From the NCBI RefSeq assembly GCF_000024405.1, contig NC_013517.1:3317989-3381988 (forward strand): 64,000 bases of DNA. The letters are read 5' to 3'. This stretch comes from Sebaldella termitidis ATCC 33386. Its GTDB lineage: Bacteria; Fusobacteriota; Fusobacteriia; Fusobacteriales; Leptotrichiaceae. The stretch's first letter is position 1. Each line of letters starts with the position of its first letter. A program made the position numbers and the translations under genes. Below are positions 1 through 7,307 of this stretch, piece by piece. Below the pieces are notes generated by a model. It was not told where the DNA came from. It made no database searches and saw nothing but the letters and a program-made list of their open reading frames with translations.

Positions 1-1221
1 TGGATTAAGTAATCTGAAATTTTTCAGATTCATCCTAAAGCTTTTTCTTTTATCCTTTATTCCTGTTCTTAAAGCCTCTACAGTGCTTATTTTCCTGAAT
101 TTTTTCAAAATAATCATGCAAAACAGCATTATCATAAAAAATATTAATAATGATGCAAAAGCTGCAAAAATATATTCTGCTGCACCTGATGGTACTTTTC
201 CCATATAAAGGCTCATATCGGAAAGAAGAAAACCTTTCAGAAATACTGACAGCAAATATCCCGATGCACATCCAACTGCTGATATTACTCCATATTTCAC
301 GGCATATATTTTTTTTATTTCTGTATTACTTATACCTATTGCCTTCATTGTGCCGATTTCCCTGTAGTCTTCTTCTATCGATGCTAAAACGGTAAAACTC
401 AGACACAACAGTGCTATTATATTTATAATTATACTTACCAGTATAACTGCCGCTGTTATTATTCCGTCTGTTATAGAGTTCAGAAGTATAAACAGACTGT
501 GATCAATAACCGGACCATTCAGACGAAACGGCGCTTTACCGTATTCTGTTCTGAATTCTCCGAGACTGCTTATATCATCCAGCCGGAATTCCAGCAGCTG
601 TTCACTTTTTCCTATTTTAGTTCTCATGCTGTGAAAGTCTTCATCATTTATTACAAAACGTTTTGAATGTATGATTGCAGGGTTCATCTGTGCATCCCTT
701 ATAAAATCTGAAATTATAAGGTCAGCACTGAAATCTCCGTCATATATTCTTATTTTATCTCCCTTTTTCAGATTCTCTTTCTGCATATAATAAACAGGAA
801 CAGCTATCTTTCCTTTTTCTACATAAACAGGACTGTTATCCAGTGTCAGCAGAAAATCAAAATCTTTATTCTGCCTTACCAGACTGATATCCATGATGTC
901 ATTCTGCCCGGTTTCCTCTTTACCGTTAAACAGTATATTCCGGCTCCCCATACTTATCATTTCTACTATCTGTACTTCACTTATAAGCCGGCTTTCTGAT
1001 ACAAATCTGCTGATGGCTGCTCTATCTATCCCGCCGGAATTCATCTGAACGAAATGAGGCACTTTTGATTTTTCAAACAGATGTTTTACCGCTCCTGTAA
1101 GTCCTGCAGCCATGAAGCTTCCCGCAGAAGCAAACAGTGATGAAAGAAATATAAACAAAAATAAAGTCATTATTGCAGCTTTATTCCTTAAAAAATCCTT
1201 TTTTACCATTCTCAAAATCAT
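1..1221 (-). CDS. FtsX-type ABC transporter permease (3' part beyond window edge)
   Basis: The frame is open from an ATG at 1221 to base 1 (407 codons) and continues past the edge. A first membrane segment lies at about residues 10-30, followed by a long extracytoplasmic region of roughly 200 residues with MacB-periplasmic-core character. Three hydrophobic segments then follow (about residues 250-280, 305-325 and 340-360). Between them is the motif EDYREIGTMKAIG, typical of FtsX/MacB permeases. These proteins couple to an ATPase subunit for efflux, lipoprotein release or cell-wall signalling; the ATPase is probably beyond the edge. The gene follows the HU-like gene and tetR on the same strand, so it is probably repressed by that TetR protein. 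The substrate is unknown. Confidence 0.8.
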   Translation of the reverse strand, partial: MILRMVKKDFLRNKAAIMTLFLFIFLSSLFASAGSFMAAGLTGAVKHLFEKSKVPHFVQMNSGGIDRAAISRFVSESRLISEVQIVEMISMGSRNILFNGKEETGQNDIMDISLVRQNKDFDFLLTLDNSPVYVEKGKIAVPVYYMQKENLKKGDKIRIYDGDFSADLIISDFIRDAQMNPAIIHSKRFVINDEDFHSMRTKIGKSEQLLEFRLDDISSLGEFRTEYGKAPFRLNGPVIDHSLFILLNSITDGIITAAVILVSIIINIIALLCLSFTVLASIEEDYREIGTMKAIGISNTEIKKIYAVKYGVISAVGCASGYLLSVFLKGFLLSDMSLYMGKVPSGAAEYIFAAFASLLIFFMIMLFCMIILKKFRKISTVEALRTGIKDKRKSFRMNLKNFRLLNP

Positions 1222-1249
1222 TTTATTCAAACATCCCCAATATAATTTT

Positions 1250-1444
1250 TTAATTTTTTTCTTCTTTTTTGCCCTTAAAAAAACTCATTACATTATATAT
1301 CTTGTCAAATGCCCCGCCAAGTCCCTTTGAATCTGCCAGCTCTTCCTCCAGCACTTTTTCAAAAGCATCTATTACTTTTCTGCACTCTTCAAATTCCACT
1401 CCAGATCTTTCTGATACCTTTCTGGCTATTTCTGTTTTATTCAT
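1250..1444 (-). CDS. HU-like half protein (64 aa)
   Basis: The first 40 residues (MNKTEIARKVSERSG, then a helix with VIDAFEKVLEEEL) read like the N-terminal helical dimerisation part of HU/IHF proteins. The protein ends at 64 residues, where HU has about 90. The beta-arm DNA-binding half is replaced by a short Gly/Lys-rich tail. It lies between tetR (12 nt upstream) and the ABC permease, all on the minus strand, with a GGAGGG ribosome site. Whether it binds DNA, caps an HU partner or has another role cannot be told from sequence. It may be a domain-only family found with TetR/ABC units rather than a broken gene, since its start, stop and ribosome site are intact. Confidence 0.65.
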   Translation of the reverse strand: MNKTEIARKVSERSGVEFEECRKVIDAFEKVLEEELADSKGLGGAFDKIYNVMSFFKGKKEEKN

Positions 1445-1456
1445 AATTTCCCTCCG

Positions 1457-2107
1457 TTATTCTTTATTATTAATACTATCTTTTACGACAGGACTCTCTG
1501 TCATAAAATCAAAACTTCCTTTTTCAGCTCCAAGGGACTTTTCCATGAGATAAGCCAAACCTTTAGCTTTTTGAATTTTCTCCTCCGCTGTCCATTGAAA
1601 TACTCCTTCATCAAAAATCATATTCAGAATAACCAGTATATTTTCCACAGTCTCTTTTGGATACGGAGTATTAAATACGCCCTCCTCTATCCCCTGAAGT
1701 ACTACATCGGTTATTAACGGTGTCAGACGCTCTATAGATATAACCAGACTTCTCAGATGCATTTCCGCGTCTCCTGCCTGATGAAATTCTTTCAGCATCT
1801 CATCTTTATTTTCTGCGTTAGTAACATCTTTGGTCAAAAGTATTGTGAGCTTCTCTATAGCAGTAAAGCTTTTATCTTCTATAATTTTTTTCACTGCTAT
1901 TGTCCCCATATCTATATACCTCATAGCCACAGCATCCATTACTTCCTCTTTTGACTTAAAGTAATAGTAAAATGTCCCTTTAGCTATCCCGACTTCCTGC
2001 AAAATATCTATTATTGTAGTTTTCATGAAGCCTTTTTCGGCGAAAAGTTTTTCAGCAGCATCCAGTATCTCATTTCTGCGCTCATCAGGCTTTTTTACAA
2101 TTCTCAT
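1457..2107 (-). CDS. TetR/AcrR family transcriptional regulator
   Basis: 216 residues. The N-terminal 50 residues form the TetR helix-turn-helix (ILDAAEKLFAEKGFMKTTI, then VGIAKGTFYYYFKSKEEV). The rest is an all-helical ligand-binding and dimerisation domain without recognisable specificity. I chose the ATG at 2107 because AGGTG lies six bases before it; a GTG at 2116 is also in frame. It is the first gene of a minus-strand unit (tetR, HU-like gene, FtsX permease). It has a palindromic operator right after its own -10 box, so it probably represses itself and the transporter until an inducer binds. Confidence 0.9.
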   Translation of the reverse strand: MRIVKKPDERRNEILDAAEKLFAEKGFMKTTIIDILQEVGIAKGTFYYYFKSKEEVMDAVAMRYIDMGTIAVKKIIEDKSFTAIEKLTILLTKDVTNAENKDEMLKEFHQAGDAEMHLRSLVISIERLTPLITDVVLQGIEEGVFNTPYPKETVENILVILNMIFDEGVFQWTAEEKIQKAKGLAYLMEKSLGAEKGSFDFMTESPVVKDSINNKE

Positions 2108-2124
2108 TTTCATCACCTCTTTTC

Positions 2125-2178
2125 ATAGACCGACCGTCAGTCTATAAAAAGTATATATTATTTTTTTTCTAAAGTCAA
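2125..2178 (-). promoter_or_regulatory. tetR promoter with palindromic operator
   Basis: On the minus strand, TTGACT (2173-2178) and TATACT (2150-2155) are separated by 17 bases. Directly downstream, 2125-2145 is a 21-base palindrome with ends ATAGAC/GTCTAT and inner GAC/GTC, with a single mismatched pair near the centre. It overlaps the expected transcription start, as TetR repressor sites do. Confidence 0.75.
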
Positions 2179-2293
2179 GCTCTTTTTTCAAAACTTTGCA
2201 ACTATGATTTTATAGGGCTCAATTGCTGCTTCTATTATTATTTTTTTCAATATAAAAAATTTTTTTAATAAATAATTGAAAATACTAATAAAT

Positions 2294-2323
2294 TTGAAAT
2301 ATATGCTGAATTCATGATATAAT
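2294..2323 (+). promoter_or_regulatory. Promoter of the SPFH / zinc-ribbon / TPM operon
   Basis: TTGAAA (2294-2299), an 18-base spacer and TATAAT (2318-2323), about 48 bases before the ATG at 2372. Confidence 0.55.
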
Positions 2324-2371
2324 TTTATATAAAAATTATATTTAAATTAGGAATAAGGAAGGTAGGATATT

Positions 2372-3565
2372 ATGGGGATTATTCGTGCAATAGCCTCTGC
2401 CGCTGGAGGTTCTCTTGCGGATCAATGGCTCGAGGTCATCGAAGCTGACAATATGAGTGATACTACTGTTATGGCCGGCGGTGTTGCTGTACACCGAGAT
2501 AGCAAACGTAACCAGAATAAAAAAGGAACAGACTATCTGATCACAGATAAATCTGTTATTATGGTTGGGCAAAATCAGTTCATGATGCTTGTAGACGGCG
2601 GAAAGGTAATAGATTACAGTGCTGAAGCAGGATACTACACTGTCAGTAACAGCTCTGCCCCGTCTTTATTTAACGGCAACTTCAGCGAAGCTTTGAAAGA
2701 TACTTTTAACCGTATAAAATACGGCGGTGTTCCTTCAACTTCACAGAAAGTATATTTTATTAATACACAGGAAATAAAAAATATAGCATTCGGGACTACT
2801 AATCCGGTTAATTATTTTGATGATTTCTACAATGCAGAGTTATACCTGCGGGCTTACGGATATTTTTCCATCAGAATAACAGACCCGCTAAAGTTTTATG
2901 CTGAAGCAATCCCAAGAAATGCAGTTAATGTTGATATTGAAGATATACACAAGCTGTATCTCGCAGAATTTCTGAATGCTTTCCAGACAGCTATTAATAA
3001 AATGTCTATTGACGGTATACGTATTTCACATGTAACTTCAAAATCAATGGAGCTTGCCAAATATATGTCCGATGTACTGGACAATGACTGGCGCGAGCGT
3101 CGCGGAATGGTTATTGAATCTGTGGGTATTGCCAGTATTTCTTATGATGAGGAATCTAAGAAACTGATTAATATAAGAAATCAGGGTGCTATGCTTTCTG
3201 ACCCTTCTATCCGTGAGGGATATGTGCAGGGCAGCGTTGCCAGAGGTATTGAAGCTGCCGGTTCTAATGAAGGCGGTTCTGCTCAGGCTTTTATGGGCGT
3301 TGGAATGGGAATGCAGTCCGGGGGTAATTTTATGGCTTCTGCCAGTTCCAGCAATCAGGCACAAATGAATCAGCAAAAGGCCGAGGAAGAACAAAAAGCT
3401 GCTTCTGATCAAGACACATGGACATGCAGCTGCGGTGCAAAAAATTCAGGACAGTTCTGTTCTGAATGCGGCAATAAAAAAACTGAATCTAAATTTTGTC
3501 CGGAATGCGGTGAAAAGCTTCCTGAAAATGCAAAATTCTGTACTAAGTGCGGTAAAAAGCTGTAA
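2372..3565 (+). CDS. SPFH-domain protein with C-terminal zinc ribbons (B. subtilis YdjI-like)
   Basis: 397 residues. The N-terminal ~290 residues resemble the SPFH family often labelled virion core protein (B. subtilis YdjI), opening with MGIIRAIASAAGGSLADQW. A Gln/Ala/Met-rich linker follows, then two zinc-binding modules at about residues 350-397, seen as CSCG, CSECG, CPECG and CTKCG pairs. In B. subtilis the equivalent operon (ydjF pspA, ydjG, ydjH, ydjI) acts at the membrane in an envelope-stress response, and YdjI helps recruit PspA. Here the gene comes first in its operon and no pspA is present. The start has a GGAAGG site nine bases upstream. The function here is inferred from family and context only. 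Confidence 0.8.
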   Translation: MGIIRAIASAAGGSLADQWLEVIEADNMSDTTVMAGGVAVHRDSKRNQNKKGTDYLITDKSVIMVGQNQFMMLVDGGKVIDYSAEAGYYTVSNSSAPSLFNGNFSEALKDTFNRIKYGGVPSTSQKVYFINTQEIKNIAFGTTNPVNYFDDFYNAELYLRAYGYFSIRITDPLKFYAEAIPRNAVNVDIEDIHKLYLAEFLNAFQTAINKMSIDGIRISHVTSKSMELAKYMSDVLDNDWRERRGMVIESVGIASISYDEESKKLINIRNQGAMLSDPSIREGYVQGSVARGIEAAGSNEGGSAQAFMGVGMGMQSGGNFMASASSSNQAQMNQQKAEEEQKAASDQDTWTCSCGAKNSGQFCSECGNKKTESKFCPECGEKLPENAKFCTKCGKKL

Positions 3566-3583
3566 CTACTTATATATTTAATA

Positions 3584-3625
3584 ACGCCGGTTTTTCATGC
3601 TTCTGACAGAAAAACCGGTGTTTTG
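3584..3625 (+). terminator. Intra-operon hairpin, possible partial terminator
   Basis: A 13-base stem (3584-3596 with 3609-3621) is followed by TTTTG. It lies between the SPFH gene and the zinc-ribbon gene and could lower expression of the two downstream genes relative to the first. Confidence 0.55.
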
Positions 3626-3669
3626 TAAAAAAGAAAATTTAAACTTTATTTTTTATGAAGGAGATAATT

Positions 3670-4734
3670 ATGGAGACTGTAAGTTATAAATGTCCCAATT
3701 GCTCTGCACCACTTTCTTTTGATATAGAAAGTCAAAGCTGGAAGTGCAGATTCTGTGATTCAGAGTTTACCAGTGCCGATCTGGGACGTATAGAAGCTCT
3801 GGGAAGCAGCGAGACTATAAAAGAAGAAGAAATAAACCCGGCAGCACAGACACAGGCAAAAGAAGAAGCAACCATGTATGTCTGTCCCAGCTGCGGCGGA
3901 AAGATCATTACTACTCCTACTACTGCCGCCACTTTTTGTGTTTACTGTCATAATCCCGCAATTATAGCCTCACGTTTATCAGAAGAAGAAAACAAGCCTG
4001 CTTATCTTATCCCTTTCAAACTAAAGAAAGAGGAAGCGATAAAGAAGCTTCAGTCTTTATGTAGCGGAAAAATTTTTCTTCCCAAAGATTTCAGGAATAT
4101 GGTTTCTAATGGTGAAGTTTCTGGACTTTATGTTCCCTTCTGGCTTTTTGATATTGATATAGCTTCTTCATTCACTGCCCAGGGCTTGAAAACACAATTT
4201 TGGAGTGACAGCAACTACCGGTATTCTAAAACTGATAATTATGAAGTTGCCAGATCCGGAGAGATTTTTTTCAAAAATGTACCTGTGGACGGCTCTCTGA
4301 AAATGGATGATAATCTTATGCAGCTGCTCGAGCCTTTTGATTACAGTCAGATGCTGAACTTCAAAATGGAGTATCTTTCAGGACATTTTGCGGAAATTCA
4401 TGATGATAACGTGAACACTGCTGCTGAAAAAGCTTTTTCACGTATTTATCCTAATGCTAAAAGTATGCTTCTTAATACAGCACGTGAATATTCTTCCCTC
4501 ATGGGAACAAATCATTCACTAAACAAGAAAGAAACAAGCTATGTTAATGTAATGCTTCCTGTGTGGGTATTAATGGCTAAATGCGGGGGACAAAAATATG
4601 TTTTTACTATGAACGGACAAACTGGAAAAATGTCAGGTTATCTCCCAAAAAGTTTAGGTGTTGCTTTTTCTCTTTTTCTAAAAATCAGTCTTGCTGCTTC
4701 ATTGATTTTTTTCATAGGAGGGATGCTAATTTGA
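3670..4734 (+). CDS. TFIIB-type zinc-ribbon membrane protein (B. subtilis YdjG-like)
   Basis: 354 residues from the ATG at 3670, which has AAGGAGA six bases upstream; the ATG at 3655 would sit on that ribosome site. There are two zinc ribbons, CPNC..CRFC at about residues 7-27 and CPSC..CVYC at about 75-95. A beta-rich middle domain follows. A hydrophobic segment at the C-terminus (about 330-352) presumably anchors the protein in the membrane. This layout matches YdjG of the B. subtilis ydjGHI system, which pairs with the TPM protein encoded next. The stop codon overlaps the next start (TTGA). A scaffold role at the membrane is inferred. Confidence 0.75.
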   Translation: METVSYKCPNCSAPLSFDIESQSWKCRFCDSEFTSADLGRIEALGSSETIKEEEINPAAQTQAKEEATMYVCPSCGGKIITTPTTAATFCVYCHNPAIIASRLSEEENKPAYLIPFKLKKEEAIKKLQSLCSGKIFLPKDFRNMVSNGEVSGLYVPFWLFDIDIASSFTAQGLKTQFWSDSNYRYSKTDNYEVARSGEIFFKNVPVDGSLKMDDNLMQLLEPFDYSQMLNFKMEYLSGHFAEIHDDNVNTAAEKAFSRIYPNAKSMLLNTAREYSSLMGTNHSLNKKETSYVNVMLPVWVLMAKCGGQKYVFTMNGQTGKMSGYLPKSLGVAFSLFLKISLAASLIFFIGGMLI

Positions 4735-5552
4735 AGAAGAAAACTATTTTTTTTATTATTTATCTGATTTTTACAATGGTATCTGCATTTCCTGCTTCTG
4801 CTTCCGCTGACGATGTTCCAAAAGTTAATGCTGATATAAAAGTTTATGACTATGCGGAGCTGCTGACAGAAGATCAGGAAAAACAGCTGGCTCTGAAAGC
4901 TAAGGATATCCTTGCCAGACATAATATAGATATAGCAATTGTTACTGTTAATACCACTAACGGACTCAGCTCCACGGAGTATGCAGATGATTTTTATGAT
5001 TATAATCCTTTTGGATACGGTAATGATGCTTCCGGCTTATTAATGCTTATAAATATGGAAGAAAGAGAAGTAGCGCTCAGTACAACCGGAAATGCAATCA
5101 CAATTTTTACTGACCGTAATATAAATTCTCTTTTAGATGAAATTTATTCTGACCTTGGCCAGGGTGACTATTTCAAAGCTAGTAATATTTTTCTATCTGA
5201 ATCCGAACGTTATATAAGTAAATGGGAGTTTCAGCAAAAACCGTTTAGAGAAAAATATACCGTATTTCATATCTTGTTTTTTTCACTTTTTTTTGGTTTT
5301 GGAGCAGGAGGATTTATAACATTTATTCTGTTTATTTTTTCCAAGAAAAGTATTTCAGGAAAACCGCATATGAGTACTTATCAGGATAATTTTGAACTGA
5401 CAACAAGAAGAGATAATTTTTTATCTACCAATACTACCCGCAGTGCTATTCCTAAAAATGTCTCCTCTTCCGGATCAAGCCGGAGCGGAGGAAGTACCAC
5501 TCACACATCTTCCAGCGGAAGAACACACGGCGGAGGGAGCAGAAAATTTTAA
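4731..5552 (+). CDS. TPM-domain membrane protein (B. subtilis YdjH-like)
   Basis: 273 residues starting at a TTG (4731), with GGAGGG about eight bases upstream; the start overlaps the previous stop as TTGA. A signal-like segment (about 4-22, ending ASASADD) leads into a TPM domain (about 30-165: VYDYAELLT, then YNPFGYGNDASGLLMLI). A membrane segment lies at about 180-205, followed by a Ser/Gly/Arg-rich tail ending GGGSRKF. TPM domains are alpha/beta folds also seen in the thylakoid protein TLP18.3, and the TPM-anchored proteins here probably face outside. As third gene of the operon it matches YdjH. An upstream in-frame ATG at 4581 lies inside the previous gene and has no ribosome site. Confidence 0.75.
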   Translation: MKKKTIFFIIYLIFTMVSAFPASASADDVPKVNADIKVYDYAELLTEDQEKQLALKAKDILARHNIDIAIVTVNTTNGLSSTEYADDFYDYNPFGYGNDASGLLMLINMEEREVALSTTGNAITIFTDRNINSLLDEIYSDLGQGDYFKASNIFLSESERYISKWEFQQKPFREKYTVFHILFFSLFFGFGAGGFITFILFIFSKKSISGKPHMSTYQDNFELTTRRDNFLSTNTTRSAIPKNVSSSGSSRSGGSTTHTSSSGRTHGGGSRKF

Positions 5553-5565
5553 CAAAATAAATTAT

Positions 5566-5600
5566 AAAAAGGAGATATGTAAAAATATCTCCTTTTTTAT
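5566..5600 (+). terminator. Rho-independent terminator of the SPFH/TPM operon
   Basis: AAAAAGGAGATAT (5566-5578) pairs with ATATCTCCTTTTT (5585-5597), followed by TTAT. It closes the operon just before the IS200 element. Confidence 0.85.
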
Positions 5601-5715
5601 TTATAGACTTAAGTCAGTTGAGTACGCAAAGCGTACGAAACATAAAACCACCCGCTATGCGGGTGAGGAAATCGAAGTTGTACAAAAAAACACCAATCCA
5701 ATATAATAGAAGTTG

Positions 5716-5729
5716 TTCAAGCTACTATT
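5716..5729 (+). repeat. tnpA 5' leader arm complementary to the 3' region
   Basis: TTCAAGCTACTATT is the exact reverse complement of AATAGTAGCTTGAA at 6251-6264, beyond tnpA. One more G:C pair extends it (5715 with 6265). The arm lies just before the tnpA ribosome site (AGAGAGG). Confidence 0.7.
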
Positions 5730-5747
5730 AGAGAGGATGGTGTAAGA

Positions 5748-6212
5748 ATGGCTAAAAAAAGTAATAGCCTGTCTCATACAAAGTGGATGTGTAAGTACCA
5801 TATTGTATTCACCCCAAAGTATAGACGAAAAATAATATATAATCAATATAAAAAAAGTGTAGGAGAAATATTGAGGAGTCTATGTAAATATAAAGGAGTA
5901 GAATTACTGGAAGGACACTTAAAAACGGACCACGTGCATATGTTGGTAAGTATACCGCCGAAAATAAGTGTATCAAGTTTTATGGGATATTTGAAAGGGA
6001 AAAGTGCGCTGATGCTGTTTGACAGGCATGCAAATTTAAAATATAAATTTGGTAATAGACATTTTTGGTCAGAAGGATATTATGTAAGTACAGTAGGTTT
6101 GAATGAAACGACAATAAGAAAGTATATTCAGGAACAGGAAAAACAGGATATAGCCCGAGATAAGCTGAGTGTGAAAGAATACGAAGACCCCTTTAGGGGT
6201 AAGTCGGAGTGA
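5748..6212 (+). CDS. tnpA: IS200-family Y1 (HUH) transposase TnpA
   Basis: 154 residues, normal for the family. The HUH metal-binding pair is His62-Val-His64 in TDHVHML, and the catalytic tyrosine is most likely Tyr126 in TIRKYIQEQ. The N-terminal YHIVFTPKYRRKI motif is the classic start of IS200 TnpA. The enzyme cuts and joins single-stranded DNA at the element's end hairpins. The gene is intact, so the element may be active. Its last codons (DPFRGKSE) are encoded by one of the element's hairpins (6187-6200). Translation is probably restrained by structure in the leader. Confidence 0.93.
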   Translation: MAKKSNSLSHTKWMCKYHIVFTPKYRRKIIYNQYKKSVGEILRSLCKYKGVELLEGHLKTDHVHMLVSIPPKISVSSFMGYLKGKSALMLFDRHANLKYKFGNRHFWSEGYYVSTVGLNETTIRKYIQEQEKQDIARDKLSVKEYEDPFRGKSE

Positions 6213-6348
6213 TAATAAACCTCTTTAAGAGGTAGCCACGAGTCAAAGACAATAGTAGCTTGAACGAAGAGAAAGCGAACGCCTTGAGGCGTAGTCAGAG
6301 ACCCGTTGGCTTATAGCCAAGGAGCAAACCACCCCTTGAAGGGGTGGT
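6187..6348 (+). repeat. Array of five short hairpins at the IS200 right end
   Basis: Stems with small loops: ACCCC/GGGGT (6187-6200), CCTCTT/AAGAGG (6220-6232), ACGCC/GGCGT (6279-6292), TTGGC/GCCAA (6306-6320) and ACCACCCC/GGGGTGGT (6328-6348). Only the last is required as the transposition end. The others suggest a structured RNA or DNA segment. Confidence 0.7.
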
Positions 6349-6365
6349 CCTGATTGAAAAAAACC

Positions 6366-6749
6366 TTATTTTCCTATTACTTTGTCCCTGTATTCCTTCC
6401 ATTTTCCAAAAGCACTCTCTGTACCGCTTTCGATAAATTCCCCTGAGGAACAATCAAAAATCCTGCATTGAAATTTTCCCTTTATAATTTCGAATAAGTC
6501 CTCCGGCTCTTTGCTTCCTCTGATATGAAGCATTATACAATCAGCTTTTTTATCCTTTCCCATGTTAAACTCCACAGAATAGTATTCTCTGTTCAGAAGA
6601 AGCCAGGTCTTATCCTCCGTATTCAGGTCCGGAACATGTTTTTTTATTTCTTTTATAAAAGTCTCCCTGTCAAAAGGAAGCGGACTTTTTATATCTTCTA
6701 TAGCTTCTTTATTAGTTTTAGTCTTAATAAGCACTACATCCCAGCTCAT
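6366..6749 (-). CDS. Uncharacterised 127-aa cytosolic protein
   Basis: I do not recognise a named family. The protein begins MSWDVVLIKTKTN, a start shared by several small uncharacterised bacterial proteins, and has no signal peptide or membrane segment. A predicted alpha/beta pattern includes a conserved-looking WLLLNREYYSVEFNMG stretch. Its ATG overlaps the stop of the metallophosphoesterase gene by four bases, so the two are translationally coupled and probably work together. It is followed directly by the IS200 right end. Confidence 0.6.
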   Translation of the reverse strand: MSWDVVLIKTKTNKEAIEDIKSPLPFDRETFIKEIKKHVPDLNTEDKTWLLLNREYYSVEFNMGKDKKADCIMLHIRGSKEPEDLFEIIKGKFQCRIFDCSSGEFIESGTESAFGKWKEYRDKVIGK

Positions 6750-7291
6750 TTTTCCACCTCCGGATTAATTGCATTCTGCATTTTTTCAGTTATTTCTTCG
6801 AATTCCAGCGGAATATACCCTGTTCTTTCTGCCGAAACACAAAAACTCTGTCTTGAAACATCAGTATAAAGGGGATTCCCGTGTACATGCCCGAAAATAT
6901 TGGCATACGGCATATTTTTATTAATATATAAAGGTTCATGTGACAGCATAAACCATTCTTTGTATATTACAGGATATTGTATTACTTCCTGAAATCCTGC
7001 TCCTGCCCACCACGACTGCGGATAAACCCTGTCATGATTTCCCATAATCAGTATCTTATATCCATTTAAAGCTGAAATATACTGTTGTATTTCTTCTTTT
7101 TCCCCAAAGGCAAAATCACCCAGCAGGAATATTACATCCTTTTCAGAAACTGTTTTATTCCAGTTTTGAATTAGTATTTCATTCATTTCTTCCGTATTTT
7201 TGAACGGACGGTTTTCAAAATTTATAATTTCCTTATGTCCAAAATGTGTATCTGCTATAAAAAAAACTTTTTTCACTGCTACCACCGCCAT
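6746..7291 (-). CDS. Calcineurin-like metallophosphoesterase
   Basis: 181 residues with all the metal-binding motifs of the family in order: ADTHFGH (residues ~13-19), LLGDFAF (~56-62), MGNHDR (~83-88), SHEPL (~114) and FGHVHGN (~132-138). Two divalent metals are bound and a phosphoester or phosphodiester is cleaved. The short single-domain form resembles the YfcE/MJ0936-like group of small phosphoesterases, but the natural substrate cannot be read from sequence. It overlaps the 127-aa gene and starts 16 bases after the PRD regulator gene, so the three probably form one transcript. Confidence 0.88.
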   Translation of the reverse strand: MAVVAVKKVFFIADTHFGHKEIINFENRPFKNTEEMNEILIQNWNKTVSEKDVIFLLGDFAFGEKEEIQQYISALNGYKILIMGNHDRVYPQSWWAGAGFQEVIQYPVIYKEWFMLSHEPLYINKNMPYANIFGHVHGNPLYTDVSRQSFCVSAERTGYIPLEFEEITEKMQNAINPEVEK

Positions 7292-7307
7292 TAAATATTT
7301 ATTTTAC

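Larger units (their letters stand above)
5606..6350 (+). mobile_element. IS200-type insertion sequence, tnpA only
   Basis: The element carries one gene (tnpA) and has hairpins rather than terminal inverted repeats at its ends, as in the IS200/IS605 family. Left-end hairpins are GTACGC/GCGTAC (5622-5636) and CACCCGC/GCGGGTG (5649-5665). The right-end hairpin is ACCACCCC/GGGGTGGT (6328-6348). The left CACCCGC and right ACCACCCC stems resemble each other, as expected for the subterminal palindromes bound by TnpA. The exact ends are uncertain by 10-20 bases. Between tnpA and the right end are four more small hairpins. No tnpB is present. It sits neatly between a terminator and a convergent gene, so it broke nothing visible. 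Confidence 0.8.

Noticed and set aside
2372-3565. Virus-derived protein, from the common label virion core protein
   Set aside because: The label is historical; the domain is the SPFH-like YdjI family found with the zinc-ribbon and TPM genes that follow here.
4581-4730. N-terminal extension of the TPM-domain gene to an ATG at 4581
   Set aside because: It overlaps the conserved C-terminus of the preceding gene and has no ribosome site; TTG at 4731 has GGAGGG and starts a signal peptide.
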